Shown here: positions 20,701 through 28,699 of the stretch, one piece after another | Layout of the letters: the number at the start of each line of letters is the position of its first letter | How positions within the stretch are numbered: the stretch's first letter is position 1 | Assembly (NCBI GenBank): GCA_023101725.1 | Contig: JALJCO010001090.1 | Location: 25,014 to 89,013 of the forward strand | Source: Atherinomorus stipes | Taxonomy: Eukaryota; Chordata; Actinopteri; Atheriniformes; Atherinidae | DNA length: 64,000 nucleotides | Direction: 5' to 3' | Program-made: the position numbers and the translations under genes | Notes under the pieces: generated by a model | Told to the model about the DNA's origin: nothing | Seen by the model: the letters and a program-made list of their open reading frames with translations, nothing else | The model's database searches: none

Positions 20701-23319
20701 AACACCTAGGACACCTGGAACACCTGGGACACCTAGAACACCTGGGACATATGGAACATCTAGGACATCTAGAACACCTAGGACATCCATATGTCCCAGG
20801 AACACCTGGGACATATGGAACATGTAGGACTCCTGGAACACCTGGGACATATGGAACACCTAGGACACCTGGAGCACCAGGGACACCTTGAACACCTGGG
20901 ATTTATGGAACACCTGGAGCACCTGGAATCCCTGGAACACATGGAACACCTAGGACACCTAGAACACCCAGAACACCTGGGACAGTTGGAACATATAGAA
21001 CACATGGAATGGAATCCCTGGAACATATAGAACACCTAGGACACCTGGAACACCTGGAGCCTGCTCAGCATCCAGACCACCTGTGCAGACCTCCCAGAGC
21101 TCATCATCTTACTGGCTTGTGGGGGTCTTACTGGCGACGCTGTTCTGGAGTCCACTGAAGGCAAAAACCGCCTCCAACTCGGAGAAACTGGTCCAGGGCT
21201 CCGCTCGGCCTGCGAAGCCTCTCAGGTAGTGCATGGTGGGGGCCGGACTGGGACGGAGAAGCAAAGCCGGCTCAGATTCCTGTCCCTCAGACCAGTATCT
21301 GGCTCACAACAGCACAAGGTGTGTTTTACCTTTTGTGGGTGTAGCTGAGGTTCGGCCCAAGTTCAGAAACACGGTTTAGGTCCGCACACTGAGGAGCTCC
21401 GTCCACGAAGACACGCCACCTGCAACGATGATGGAGGAAGGCAGCTTCATGTCTACATCACCTGCAACAGGAGGAGTGCAGCCCTGCCTAACATCAACTC
21501 TGCAAGGTTCTACCAGGTCAAAGATCCGGAATCCAGATCCAGTCATCTTTTCAGAGACCAATGAGCTGCTCCGCTGAAAATTATGAAAAGCTGAGAAAAG
21601 TAGACAAACAGTAGCCTGATCCTCCCAACAACTTCACTCAGAGCATCCCTCACATCTCAACTCATGCAGGAAAACACAATGCTCAACCTCCATGGAGCTT
21701 TGCTGTGTCTCAGCACAGCGTCCAGGGCCTGGAGGACAGGAAACGGGCCAGTCCACCAGGAGACGGGCCAGTCCACCCGACGGTCCACCAGGAGACGGGA
21801 TGTTTCACCAGGAGATGGGACAGGCTACCAGGAGATGTGCCGGTCCACCAGGAGACGAAACAGGCCATGCCACCAGGAGATGGGCCATCCACCAGGAGAC
21901 AGGACAGGCTACCAGGAGATGGGATAGTCCACAAGAAGACAGGACAGGCTACCCGGAAACAGGCCGGTCCACCAGGAGACAGGATTGTCCACCAGGACAC
22001 GGGACGGTCCACCGGGAGACGGGACAGGCTACCAGGAGATGTGCCGGTCCACCAGGAGACGCGACAGGCCAGTGCCACCAGGAGATGGGTCGGTCCACCA
22101 GGAGACAGGACATGCTACCAGGAGATGGGATAGTCCACAAGGAGACAGGACAGGCTACCAGGAGACAGGATAGTCCACCAGGAGACAGGACAGTCCACCA
22201 GGAGATGGGACAGTCCACCACGAGACGTGGAGGGTAGTTTTTCTCTAGGTTTGTACAAGGTTTTCTGTGTCTTATGTAATCTGGACCTGATCTGAGGGAG
22301 GTTTCAGCTCCAGGATGAAGCAGGATGATGAGGATGAAGATGAAAATGTGGATAAAGATGAAGATGAGGATGAGAATGAGGATGAAGCTGACAGTTTTAC
22401 CTGATCAAGTCCTGCTGACGCTGCAGCTGTCGGACACGATAATTCCTCCGTTTCTCCTCAGTTTCTTCTGTCAGCAAACACACTGGAGGAGGAAGACATG
22501 AAAGCATGGATGGATGGATGATGGATGGATGTATAGATGCATGGATGGATGATGGATTCATTGATGGATGTGTGGACGCATGGATGGATGGATGATGGAT
22601 GAATGGATGGATTCATGGATGATGTATGTATGGATGGATGGATGGTTTGATGGATGGATGCTTGGATGCATGGATGGATGGATGATGGATGGAGGGTGGA
22701 TGGATGGATGTATGGATTCATGGATGGATGTGTGGACGCATGGATGATGTATGTATGTATGTATGTATGGTTTGATGGATGGATGCTTGGATGCATGGTT
22801 GGATGGAGGATGGATGGATGGATGTATGGATTGATGGATGGATGGATGGATTGATAACTCACACTTCCCACCCGGCAGCTCCACGTCTCCATCTGATGAC
22901 CTCAGCCACCGGTCACACAGGAACACCTGAGTCTCCAGGTCTTCAGATAAGTCCTGGACTCCGGCCCGCCTGCAGACCTCCACTCTGCTGCAGTGCCAGT
23001 CCAGGTCTGGGAATCCAGCTTGTGCCTCCAGTCTGAGCCGGACCAGGACCAGCCGACTCAGTGGCCTGGCAGCCTGGACCTGGATCAAAGATGCCTCCAG
23101 AACACAAAGTTAAATGAAACCTTCCAGCCGAGCTCGAACCAGAAGTTCGTGTTCTCATTCAGAACGTACCGATCCAGGCAGGAGATGGTGGTCCTGGCTC
23201 AGGCTGGTGGGCGGAGTCTCACCCTCTGAGCCAATGAGAGTGAGCCACAGCCGGCTGAAGGTTCCACAGGTGGGACCAGGTGAGGTGTGAACCGTCACGT
23301 CAAACTGCTGGAAGGACAT
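5665..23319 (-). CDS. aloxe3-like: Lipoxygenase, ALOXE3/ALOX12B-like (partial, exons 1-12)
   Basis: A lipoxygenase dioxygenates polyunsaturated fatty acids; the ALOXE3 branch isomerises fatty-acid hydroperoxides in epidermal barrier lipid metabolism. Exons on the minus strand: 23319-23170, 23094-22863, 22482-22401, 21419-21330, 21247-21132, 19553-19381, 19309-19166, 19089-18886, 18345-18259, 17342-17173, 6985-6870, 5765-5665. All have GT-AG borders and matching phases, giving 555 codons without a stop. Residues about 1-125 are a PLAT domain; the rest is the catalytic domain. Iron ligands are seen as HxxxxH in [12 protein letters not shown] (exon 8) and HAALN (exon 12). The fourth ligand, the C-terminal Ile, is in the missing last exons. 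The TPGP motif and ARATLL...DQ favour ALOXE3/12B over ALOX5/12/15, but the exact paralog is inference. The start was chosen because [10 protein letters not shown] opens the PLAT fold directly; an in-frame ATG 34 codons upstream is less likely. Confidence 0.88.
6008..6782. repeat. Minisatellite, ~20-bp unit, lipoxygenase intron 11
   Basis: About 35 degenerate copies of TTTTTCTGTTCGTGTCGTGA-like units run without a break. The reading frames on both strands (Lys-rich or Phe/Ser-rich) only translate the repeat. The array ends about 90 bases from exon 11. Confidence 0.92.
6870..6985 (-). CDS. aloxe3-like: Lipoxygenase exon 11
   Basis: Encodes [20 protein letters not shown] and [10 protein letters not shown], the conserved block ahead of the GFP(Q/S) segment. 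Enters with one base completing a Gly codon from exon 10, ends phase 1 at CAG/GTGTGT. 116 bases. Confidence 0.88.
7407..7475. repeat. (ATA)n microsatellite
   Basis: ATA/AAT trinucleotide tract with a few interruptions (TAG, GTGTGC) in lipoxygenase intron 10. Confidence 0.85.
7869..8799. mobile_element. hAT transposon copy, non-autonomous, with perfect 8-bp TSD
   Basis: Terminal repeats CAGTGTTGCCAGGTG and CACCTGGCAACACTG are exact inverses. The flanking duplication CCACAAAT is perfect (7861-7868, 8800-8807). Several ATTATCGTAC/GTACGATAAT words sit near both ends as subterminal repeats. No transposase. Length 931 bases, in lipoxygenase intron 10. Confidence 0.93.
9392..9725 (+). mobile_element. 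Tc1/mariner-like 5' fragment
   Basis: Begins with a CAGTCGTCTTCAAAATTATT-type end following TA. The next ~330 bases look like a Tc1 leader but no transposase frame follows and no opposite end is seen. Truncated. Confidence 0.4.
9747..10462. repeat. Dispersed repeat with ACCTCCACCAAGGAG / GGCGGAGGT ends
   Basis: The left end (ACCTCCACCAAGGAG) and right end (GGCGGAGGTCTGTGCTCTCC) match the two ends of a repeat family common in fish and other animals. The body encodes nothing. Confidence 0.55.
10578..11767. mobile_element. hAT-like element, diverged
   Basis: Left end TAGGGCTGCACGATTAACC. The right end, reverse-complemented, reads TAGGCCTGCATGGTTTAG. Flanking octamers share only five of eight bases, so the right limit is less sure. 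Internal CGCAAT and AATCGCAA words near the right end are typical of this family. Confidence 0.55.
11848..13135. mobile_element. Long-TIR element, ~1.3 kb
   Basis: Left ATAGATGGGTTTC... and right ...GAAACCCATCTAT are inverted. The following ~50 bases also match across strands, including CGCAACCAGGGGGCAA and its inverse. An internal segment around 12836-12880 (TTTCTGGGTGATGACTCC) recurs near 41040-41060 inside the 38507-41217 element. No transposase seen. Confidence 0.6.
13195..14328. mobile_element. TTAA-flanked TIR element
   Basis: AGGAGC at the left and GCTCCT at the right are each flanked by TTAA (13191-13194 and 14329-14332). TTAA target sites are typical of piggyBac-type and Kolobok-type transposons. 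Short frames inside do not resemble a transposase. Confidence 0.65.
14552..15556 (-). pseudogene. L1/Tx1-type LINE reverse transcriptase, dead fragment
   Basis: Read on the minus strand from 15556 down, fragments show [48 protein letters not shown] and, after breaks, [10 protein letters not shown]. These follow the order of LINE-1-type ORF2 reverse transcriptase. Several stops and frame changes and loss of the RG-QGCPLSP region show that it is inactive. It lies in lipoxygenase intron 10. Confidence 0.85.
15557..15670. repeat. SINE/LINE-tail-type repeat, left half
   Basis: Contains CTCTGCATTTAACCC and AGAGCAGTGGGCTGCTG, words of a very common fish retroposon tail. It continues after the Harbinger element at 16513. 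Confidence 0.6.
15671..16512. mobile_element. PIF/Harbinger-type element with TAA target duplication
   Basis: Ends CGGTGTGTTCATACC and GGTCTGAACACACCG are inverted, with TAA on both outer sides (15668-15670, 16513-16515). Subterminal regions are rich in GACGCC/GGCGTC words. It splits a retroposon-tail repeat cleanly. Length 842 bases. Confidence 0.88.
15827..16342 (+). pseudogene. HARBI1-type transposase N-terminal remnant
   Basis: The frame includes [20 protein letters not shown], matching the (G)EFHHLLQEL block near the start of PIF/Harbinger nucleases. Downstream similarity is lost and no DDE region is present. A related remnant is at 38590-38976 on the minus strand. Assignment rests on recognising the block, not on a search. 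Confidence 0.6.
16513..16665. repeat. SINE/LINE-tail-type repeat, right half
   Basis: Continues the 15557-15670 repeat with AGCACCAAGGGAGCAG, GACCTTGCTCAAGAG and GGGACTTGATCCCAGG. After this, to 17172, no feature was recognised. Confidence 0.6.
17173..17342 (-). CDS. aloxe3-like: Lipoxygenase exon 10
   Basis: Encodes AVSSG...[17 protein letters not shown] and [10 protein letters not shown], the conserved (L/M)TY-SLC-P-D--RGV block. 170 bases, enters phase 0 and ends phase 2 at GG/GTAATC. Intron 10 after it is about 10.2 kb and holds most transposons of this gene. Confidence 0.9.
17343..18258. other. Lipoxygenase intron 9, nothing recognised
   Basis: No bounded transposon or exon seen. A short imperfect repeat of GCTAGCGTTAG/TAGCGTTAGC lies at 18150-18210. 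Confidence 0.5.
18259..18345 (-). CDS. aloxe3-like: Lipoxygenase exon 9
   Basis: Encodes [20 protein letters not shown] and LAAGGVFDQ, the conserved LL-PH-R-----N--AR block after the first two iron His. 87 bases, phase 0 in and out, flanked by TAG acceptor and GTGAAA donor. Confidence 0.92.
18383..18845. mobile_element. MITE filling lipoxygenase intron 8
   Basis: Terminal CACTGCAAAAA and TTTTTGCAGTG are inverted. The arms pair over long stretches, for example AAAATATCTCATCACACTCA with its inverse. The element occupies 463 of the 540 bases of intron 8, 37 bases from the exon 9 acceptor and 40 from the exon 8 donor. Confidence 0.85.
18886..19089 (-). CDS. aloxe3-like: Lipoxygenase exon 8 (first two Fe His)
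   Basis: Encodes QTPGP...FLPSD...DWLLAKIWV and [19 protein letters not shown], with the HxxxxH iron-binding pair. It ends [14 protein letters not shown]. 204 bases, phase 0 in and out. TPGP is the motif that points to the ALOXE3/12B branch. Confidence 0.95.
19166..19309 (-). CDS. aloxe3-like: Lipoxygenase exon 7
   Basis: Encodes [18 protein letters not shown] and [10 protein letters not shown]...LVPIAIQ, the conserved LLDY--L-GIP----AAPLCLL block. 144 bases, phase 0 in and out. Confidence 0.93.
19381..19553 (-). CDS. aloxe3-like: Lipoxygenase exon 6
   Basis: Encodes [22 protein letters not shown]..., the conserved HW-ED-FFGYQ-LNG-NP block, ending LDLELQ. 173 bases, enters phase 1, ends phase 0 at CAG/GTGACT. 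Confidence 0.94.
19575..21057. repeat. Minisatellite filling lipoxygenase intron 5
   Basis: About 1.5 kb of ACACCTGGA / GCACCTGCA units, with higher-order groups such as AACACCTGCAACAACTGGAG. The array begins about 20 bases outside exon 6 and ends about 75 bases before exon 5. The 301-residue Val/Leu/Gln/Cys-rich frame and similar frames in several phases are translations of this repeat. Confidence 0.93.
21132..21247 (-). CDS. aloxe3-like: Lipoxygenase exon 5
   Basis: Encodes [20 protein letters not shown] and [14 protein letters not shown], matching the lipoxygenase W-s-dE---f helix. Enters phase 2, ends phase 1 at CCA/GTAAGA. 116 bases. Confidence 0.82.
21330..21419 (-). CDS. aloxe3-like: Lipoxygenase exon 4
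   Basis: Encodes [20 protein letters not shown] and GPNLSYTHK, the segment in which lipoxygenases have W--y--G-P-C-d------LPpnl-Y. Enters and ends phase 2. 90 bases, shorter than the ~120 I would expect from mammalian genes, but the phase fits. Confidence 0.8.
21725..22225. repeat. Minisatellite in lipoxygenase intron 3
   Basis: About 20 copies of a ~21-base unit close to GTCCACCAGGAGACGGGACAG. All three frames stay open for long stretches on both strands, giving Gly/Arg/Thr-rich frames that are not genes. Confidence 0.93.
22321..22392. repeat. GATGA-rich microsatellite
   Basis: Repeats of GATGAGGATGAAGATGA-type units adjoining lipoxygenase exon 3. Confidence 0.8.
22401..22482 (-). CDS. aloxe3-like: Lipoxygenase exon 3
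   Basis: Encodes [25 protein letters not shown], the charged linker between PLAT and catalytic domain. 82 bases, enters phase 1, ends phase 2 at CAG/GTAAAA. Repeats start within ten bases of its donor and within about 25 bases of its acceptor. Confidence 0.82.
22506..22856. repeat. (GGAT)n-based microsatellite filling lipoxygenase intron 2
   Basis: TGGATGGATGGATG units with GATGCATGG and TATGTATG variants. It makes the long Ile-His-Pro-Ser frames on the minus strand and Met-Asp-Gly-Trp frames on the plus strand, none of which is a gene. Confidence 0.95.
22863..23094 (-). CDS. aloxe3-like: Lipoxygenase exon 2 (PLAT, second half)
   Basis: Encodes [20 protein letters not shown] then DWHCSRVEV and FLCDRWL...GDVELPGGK, the PLAT pattern L-lvrl------f--DWyc--v-v----g----F-C-RWL. 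232 bases, phase 0 in, phase 1 out at AAGT/GTGAGT. Confidence 0.93.
23170..23319 (-). CDS. aloxe3-like: Lipoxygenase exon 1 (start, PLAT first half)
   Basis: Encodes [20 protein letters not shown] and [12 protein letters not shown], the opening strands of a PLAT domain. 150 bases, ends phase 0 at TCG/GTACGT. No TATA box or clear 5' UTR exon was identified upstream. Confidence 0.87.
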
Positions 23320-23775
23320 GGAGACGGTCGGGGACAGATGATGAAGATGAAGGACCAGTGGGGTGAAGTCTGAGCTGGAAGTCAGAACACGGAACCAGTA
23401 AGACTCGGGCCTGGAACACACATAGCTGGACTGTTGTGAAACATATATCCTTCATCCTCAAGTCCATGTTTTAGAGGAAAAATCCTCTGAACTGCAGAGG
23501 TGTTTTTAAAATAGACAGACATAGCATCTGGTCATGTCTGAATAGGGGAAAGTGAAGCCTTCCTGGGAGCAAGCAGGGAGCTAACTATTAGCCTCCACGG
23601 CTAATAAATAACATGATAAATAAATGATTTAATAAATATATAAATGAATAAACAACTTCATAGATAAATAAATGGCTCAATAAATAAACATACAACTAAA
23701 TAAGTGTGTGAAACAAAATTACTTTGTACATTCTCTGAATCTGGCAGCAATGACTTTAGCTTAGCGTACTTTCTG
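23320..23775. other. Upstream of lipoxygenase start; nothing recognised
   Basis: Probable 5' flank or UTR. The open frame continues 34 codons upstream of the chosen ATG, but this part has no PLAT-like pattern. An AAATAAATAA-rich stretch lies at 23600-23700. Confidence 0.4.
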
Positions 23776-23781
23776 TAATCT

Positions 23782-23978
23782 GGCACTTCCAACTAGCACC
23801 ACTTGGCAAAAGTGAACTAATTAACTTAAGATTTTTTATTAAATGCCAAGTCAGACCTTTGATGTGAAATCGGCATCCTGTTTCTTCTCGATCAGAATGT
23901 GCGGGTCACAAAACGTAATTGTAAAAAAATCTTGAGTTTATTAGTTCACTTTTGCTAAGTGGTGCTAGTTGGAACCGG
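23782..23978. repeat. Foldback MITE
   Basis: The arm at 23782-23840 and its inverse at 23920-23978 share words such as AACTAGCACCACTT and AAGTGGTGCTAGTT, and ACTTAAGATTTTTT with AAAAAATCTTGAGT. The spacer is about 80 bases. Confidence 0.8.
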
Positions 23979-25500
23979 TAAACTAAACCAAACAATAGCC
24001 ATATTTTTACAAACAAAATTAAGTTTAAATGATGATGTTATTAAAGTTGTGTATGTCAGTGATTCTTAACCAAGTTCGGGCCTCAAGCGCCACTGAGAGG
24101 GCCATGAAAAAACTTTCCTTTTACACATGTGGGCCACGAGGACCGTATATTTCCACAGCTGTTAATGACTGGATGAGTTGCAATGTAGCCTCCCCCACCT
24201 GGTGGCGCTAATTTGTCAGAGTTCAACAAACAAGCAGAAAAAGACACTCAGCTAGCCGCTAGCCTGTAGCAAACATTGTAAAGAATGAATTAAAATGAAA
24301 TAATGAAGACAAAAATGGTCCCAAATCGCCCCTAAAAAGGCAAAAATCTAATCCAATTTATTAAATACGGATTAGTGAGAGGAGATAAGAAGCAGAGCTG
24401 AGAAGTCTGGATGGAGCACAAGCTAAAGCTAACATTAATGCCAATGCTAACGGAGGCCCTGAAGCTTGCATCTGCAAGCTGCATCTGGAAAGCAAACATC
24501 TAACACTTGTTAAAAAGAAAGGATTTTTAAGGGGAAAAAAAAAGAGAAAATCAGCTATTCATGCAGAAAATACTGTTTGCTTATGTTTGGACGTTCTTCA
24601 CAAAATTCTAAGAAAAGTTTACATGAATAAATTGTTCAATGAAATTTTGTGCTCTAATGGCCTGTCTAAACAACAACAACAAAAAATACAGGTTTTTAGT
24701 GATTGTCCAGCTTTCCAGTGGAAATTAAGACGAGTGGTTGTTCATGTACAATTTTCATGTCAGAATTTGGTATTTACCATAAATACGATACCACGTGAAG
24801 GCAGCATAAATATGGCATTAAGGCAACACTCTGCTGTGTTTTTGGAAACATGTTGTCCACCACTGTGGACTGATACAGACTTCATTCTAGAAACATCCCT
24901 GTTACTAATTAGTCGCTACAGAGAAAACGAGCGACACAAGCTATCCTAGGAATCAGTGTGCGGCAAGTAATTATCACAGTTATCAGTACAACATCAGAAC
25001 TAACACTTTGAAGACATGGATGAGTGCACCTTATGGACGCCAGCAGCCATGAATTTTCAGTTGCCTTGCATTGGAATAAATGTTCCTTGTTCCAAGTGTA
25101 ATACCGTGTCTTGGATAACTCATTTAATTTGAAAGCTTATTGAAAGAACACTTTCAGCATCTACCTGGAAATGGCATACAAGAAGACATTACAATATTTA
25201 TGAAAATGATCAGTTTACCGGTCAATATTTTGTCGTTTAACTTGTATTAATATTATAATAATTTAACATACCAATATAATATAAAAAATGATAATGTTAA
25301 TAACATTAAAATTAAATTAAATTAAATTGAAATAAAGTTATCATAAATTTGATAAATTTTTATAATATAATTAAAATATAGGCTACTTGACTCCACAAGG
25401 ATTCATGGGGATTGTTGAAAACAGCCTTTTAGGATAGTATGGAATGATTTATGACTAAAAATGACTTCAACAGGACCACTGGGGGTGGGAATGGATGTAA
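23979..25500. other. Intergenic stretch, no gene recognised
   Basis: A 120-codon plus-strand frame at 24587-24949 has no family pattern I recognise. 25240-25380 is very AT-rich with TTAAATTAAATTAAATTGAA-type runs. A segment at 24050-24210 resembles a degenerate dispersed repeat. Confidence 0.4.
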
Positions 25501-25505
25501 TGGGC

Positions 25506-25701
25506 TCTATGCATGACACTACTACTTCCTGAACTTGAGGTAGCTTCTTTGTTTCCTGTCTCCCGTTACTGGATGAGCTGATTAATCCAGGTTACTGAGG
25601 TCAGGCACACCTGGATTAATCAGTTCGTCCAGTAATAAAAGACAGGAAACAAAGGAGCTACCTTAAATTTAGGAAGTAGTGGAGTCATGCATAGAGCTTC
25701 G
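25506..25701. repeat. ~196-bp near-palindromic element
   Basis: The two halves pair over about 85 bases each, from CTCTATGCATGAC / GTCATGCATAGAG at the ends to CTGATTAATCCAGGT / ACCTGGATTAATCAG near the centre, with a loop of about 16 bases. Nothing else fits inside. Confidence 0.88.
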
Positions 25702-25721
25702 TCTCGATAGGCTTGCTATGT

Positions 25722-26040
25722 TAGTGGATGCACCGAAAATTGTCCACGGAAAGCTTTCAGCTGAAAATTACCCAAAAATGCATTTTCGGTTTTTGGCCGA
25801 AAGACAAAAATCACCGAAACAACATGGCTGAAACTTGTGATGATGGGGCAAACAGCGCATCCAGCACGCAACTTCTGCACTTTGTGTTTTTATGAGATTA
25901 TATTTAATTTCAGTCTTTCAGCAGCCAGTCAGTCAGCCTGTATAGTAGTATTTGTTGTAGTAGTACAACAGAGAAAAAAATAAAAGGCATTATGTAATGT
26001 ACAGGAGTGGGGCCAAACTAAATGTTTTTTTGAATTTGAA
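25722..26040. mobile_element. hAT-like fragment cut by a Tc1 element
   Basis: Starts with GGATGCACCGAAAATTG followed by repeats of TTTTCGG/CCGAAA, the look of a common hAT left end. A Tc1 element begins at 26045 and no right end was found after it. Confidence 0.45.
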
Positions 26041-26044
26041 TTTA

Positions 26045-27669
26045 CAGCTGTGTGAAAAAGATTTTGCCCCCTTCTTAATTTCTTACTTTTTTGCATGTTT
26101 GTCACACTTTAATTTTTCAGATCATCAAACAAATTTTAATGTGAGTCAAAGATAACACAAGTAAACAGAAAATGCAGTTTTTGAATGAAGATTTTTATTA
26201 GGAGGGGGGGGGGGGGGGGGGGGGGGTCCAAACCTCCATGGTCCTGTGTGAAAAAGTGATCCCCCCCCCGAAATAAATAACTGTGGTTTATCACATCTTT
26301 GGAAAGCTGAGCACACACACACACCAAGGCTGGATTACTGCCACACCTGTTCTCAATCAAGAAATGACTTAAATAGGACCTGCCTGACAAAGTTAAGTAG
26401 ACCAAAAGATCCTCAAAGTTAGACATCATGCTGCAATCCAAAGAAATTCAGGAACAAATGAGAAACAAAGTCATTGAGATCTATCAGTCTGGAAAAGGCT
26501 CCAAAGTCATTTCTAAAGCTTTGGGACACCAGAGAACCACAGTGAGAACCATTATCCACAAATGGTGAAAACATGGAACAGTGGTGAACCTTCCCAGGAG
26601 GGGCTGGCTGACCAAAATTACCCCAAGAGCACAGCGACGACTCATCCAAGAGGTCACAAAAGACCCCAGAACAACATCCAAGAACTGCAGGCCTCACTTG
26701 CCTCAATTAAGGTCAGTGTTCATGACTCCACCATCAGAAAGAGACTGGGGGGCAAAAATGGCTGCATGGCAGAGTTCCAAGACCAAAACCACTGCTGAGC
26801 AAAAAGAACATAAAGGCTCATCTCAGTTTAGCCAGAAAGCATCTTCATGATCCCCAAGACTTTTGGGAAAATACTCTGTGGACCGAAGAGACAAAAGTTG
26901 AACTTTTTGGAAGGTGTAGGTCCCATTACATCTGGCGTAAAAGAAACACAGCATTTCAGAAAAGGAACATCATACCAACAGTCAACAGTAAAATATGGTG
27001 GTTTTAGTGTGATGGTCTGGGGCTGTTTTGCTGCTTCAGGACCTGGAAGACTTGCTGTGGTAAATGGAACCATGAATTCTGCTTCTACCAAAAAATCCTG
27101 AAGGAGAATGTCCGGCCATCTGTTGGTGACCTCAAGCTGAAGCGCACTTGGGTTCTGCAGCAGAACAATGATCCAGAACACACCAGCAAGTCCACCTCTG
27201 AATGGCTTAAGAACAACAAAATGAAGACTTTGGAGTGGCCTAGTCAAAGTCCCCACCTGAATCCCATTGAGATGCTGTGGCATGACCTTAAAAGGCGGTT
27301 CATGCTGGAAAAGCCTCCAATGTGGCTGAATTACAACAATTCTGCAAAGATGAGTGGAACAAAATTCCTCCACAGCGCTGTAGAAGACTCACTGCCAGTT
27401 ATCGTAAACGCTTGACTGCAGTTGTTGCTGCTAAGGGTGGAACAACCAGTTATTAGGTTTAGGGGGCAATCACTTTTTCACACAGGGCCATTTAACTTTG
27501 GATTTTTTTCCCCCCTTAAAAAATAAAAATCATTTAAAAACTGCATTTTCTGTTTACTTGTGTTATCTTTGTCTCACATTTAAACTTGATAATCTGAAAC
27601 ATTTAAGTGTGACAAACATGCAAAAAAGTAAGAAATTAGGAAGGGGGCAAAAACCTTTTCACACACCTG
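26045..27669 (+). mobile_element. Tc1-like transposon, near complete, inactive
   Basis: Inverted ends of about 70 bases start CAGCTGTGTGAAAAAG (left) and, inverted, CAGGTGTGTGAAAAGG (right). TA lies at the left junction; the right junction has diverged to CA. The 1.6-kb length is normal for the family. A run of more than 20 G's at about 26203 disrupts the left arm. Confidence 0.9.
26428..27415 (+). pseudogene. Tc1 transposase, dead
   Basis: From ATG at 26428 the frame reads an HTH start (KEIQEQMRNKVIEIYQSGKG, RTTVRTIIHKW) then hits TGA. It continues in other frames with PRRGW, LWTEETKVELFG (DDE start) and [17 protein letters not shown] (third acidic residue). At least one stop and several frame changes make it non-functional. 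The 181-codon minus-strand frame here is antisense to it. Confidence 0.9.
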
Positions 27670-27881
27670 CACATTACTAAAATGGAAAAACTGTCAAGAC
27701 TGACCAGAGGTCTGTTCTGTTTCTTTGTCCTGAATCATATTTTGTTTTTTAAGAATTTGAGTTGGACTATAGTACATGTCCTGTATGTACATGTTTATAT
27801 TTTTTATATCCTGGCTGATATATGTCGGATATCATTTTTAAAAAATCAACATTTTAGCATCTGTGGATCTGTTTTTATCCT

Positions 27882-28076
27882 CCGTCCAGGTGATAACACC
27901 TCATTTGTTTACCATATATTTGACTTGGAAATGAGCAGCGGTCAGCGTGGGCGTCCATCAGACACAAAAACACTGAGCTCATTCACTCTGAAGGAACTTC
28001 CTCCTCTCAGTCGGACCTGGAGCTTCCTGCTTGTGCACCTGTCCAACATCAGCGTCACCACCTGAACCACAAACCT
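27882..28076 (+). other. Exon-like open segment, unassigned
   Basis: A pyrimidine-rich tract and CCGTCCAG acceptor-like site precede a 63-codon frame ending TGA at about 28065. The base composition is more exon-like than its surroundings. I do not recognise the protein; the minus strand is also open for about 40 codons. It could equally be a degenerate repeat. Confidence 0.2.
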
Positions 28077-28587
28077 GCTGTTTGTGGATAGTTTTACTAA
28101 AACCCAGCCAGACATTCCACTCTCAGAGACCCAGAGGGGAAAATAAACTAAGATATTTCTGATTATAAAGTTGTTACGCTTTAAATTAAACTTGTCTGAA
28201 TTATTTTAGACAAGTAGCGAGGAAGTAAATTAATCTGTTTACCATTTAATTTTAAACTTAGTTTAAATTCAACCGTTCAACACTTCCAGCTGTGACAATG
28301 AAATAAAGGAGAAAACATCCAGACATGAGGTGGGAACGAGCCCCAGAGCAGGTGACAGGAAGGTAAATATTACTATGATATGACAGAGTAATCAATAAAC
28401 ACAAATACAAACATTATATATTACACATAAATAGTAATACAGAAAAAACACTTTGTAAAATGTAATAAAATAGTGGTAGAATTTATCTGATTTGGAAATG
28501 GGGAAGAGGCATAAAACTTAAACTGCTGTTCACGGATGGGAATACCAAATCTGAAGATGTAGATATAGTAAATAGATCCATCTATTC

Positions 28588-28690
28588 GGGCTGCTCGATT
28601 ATGGAAAAAAACATAATCACGATTAATTTGGTTAATATTAAAATCACAGTTATTCAAACGATTATTTTTTGTTAACACACTGATTTTATT
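28588..28690. mobile_element. hAT MITE fragment
   Basis: GGGCTGCTCGATTATGGAAA and ATAATCACGATTAAT match the left part of the complete copy at 30690-31085. No right end here. Confidence 0.55.
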
Positions 28691-28699
28691 CAGCATTTC

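Noticed and set aside
21725..22225. CRISPR-like array of regularly spaced repeats
   Set aside because: Units are contiguous without unique spacers and lie in an intron of a vertebrate gene; ordinary minisatellite.
21692..22237. 181-codon Gly/Arg/Thr-rich frame
   Set aside because: Tandem 21-base repeat whose length is a multiple of three, open in all frames on both strands.
22558..23088. 176-codon frame with Ile-His-Pro-Ser repeats
   Set aside because: Part overlaps the real lipoxygenase exon 2, but the remainder is (GGAT)n microsatellite read through the intron.
26828..27373. 181-codon minus-strand frame
   Set aside because: Antisense of the dead Tc1 transposase on the plus strand; such antisense frames are common in this family.
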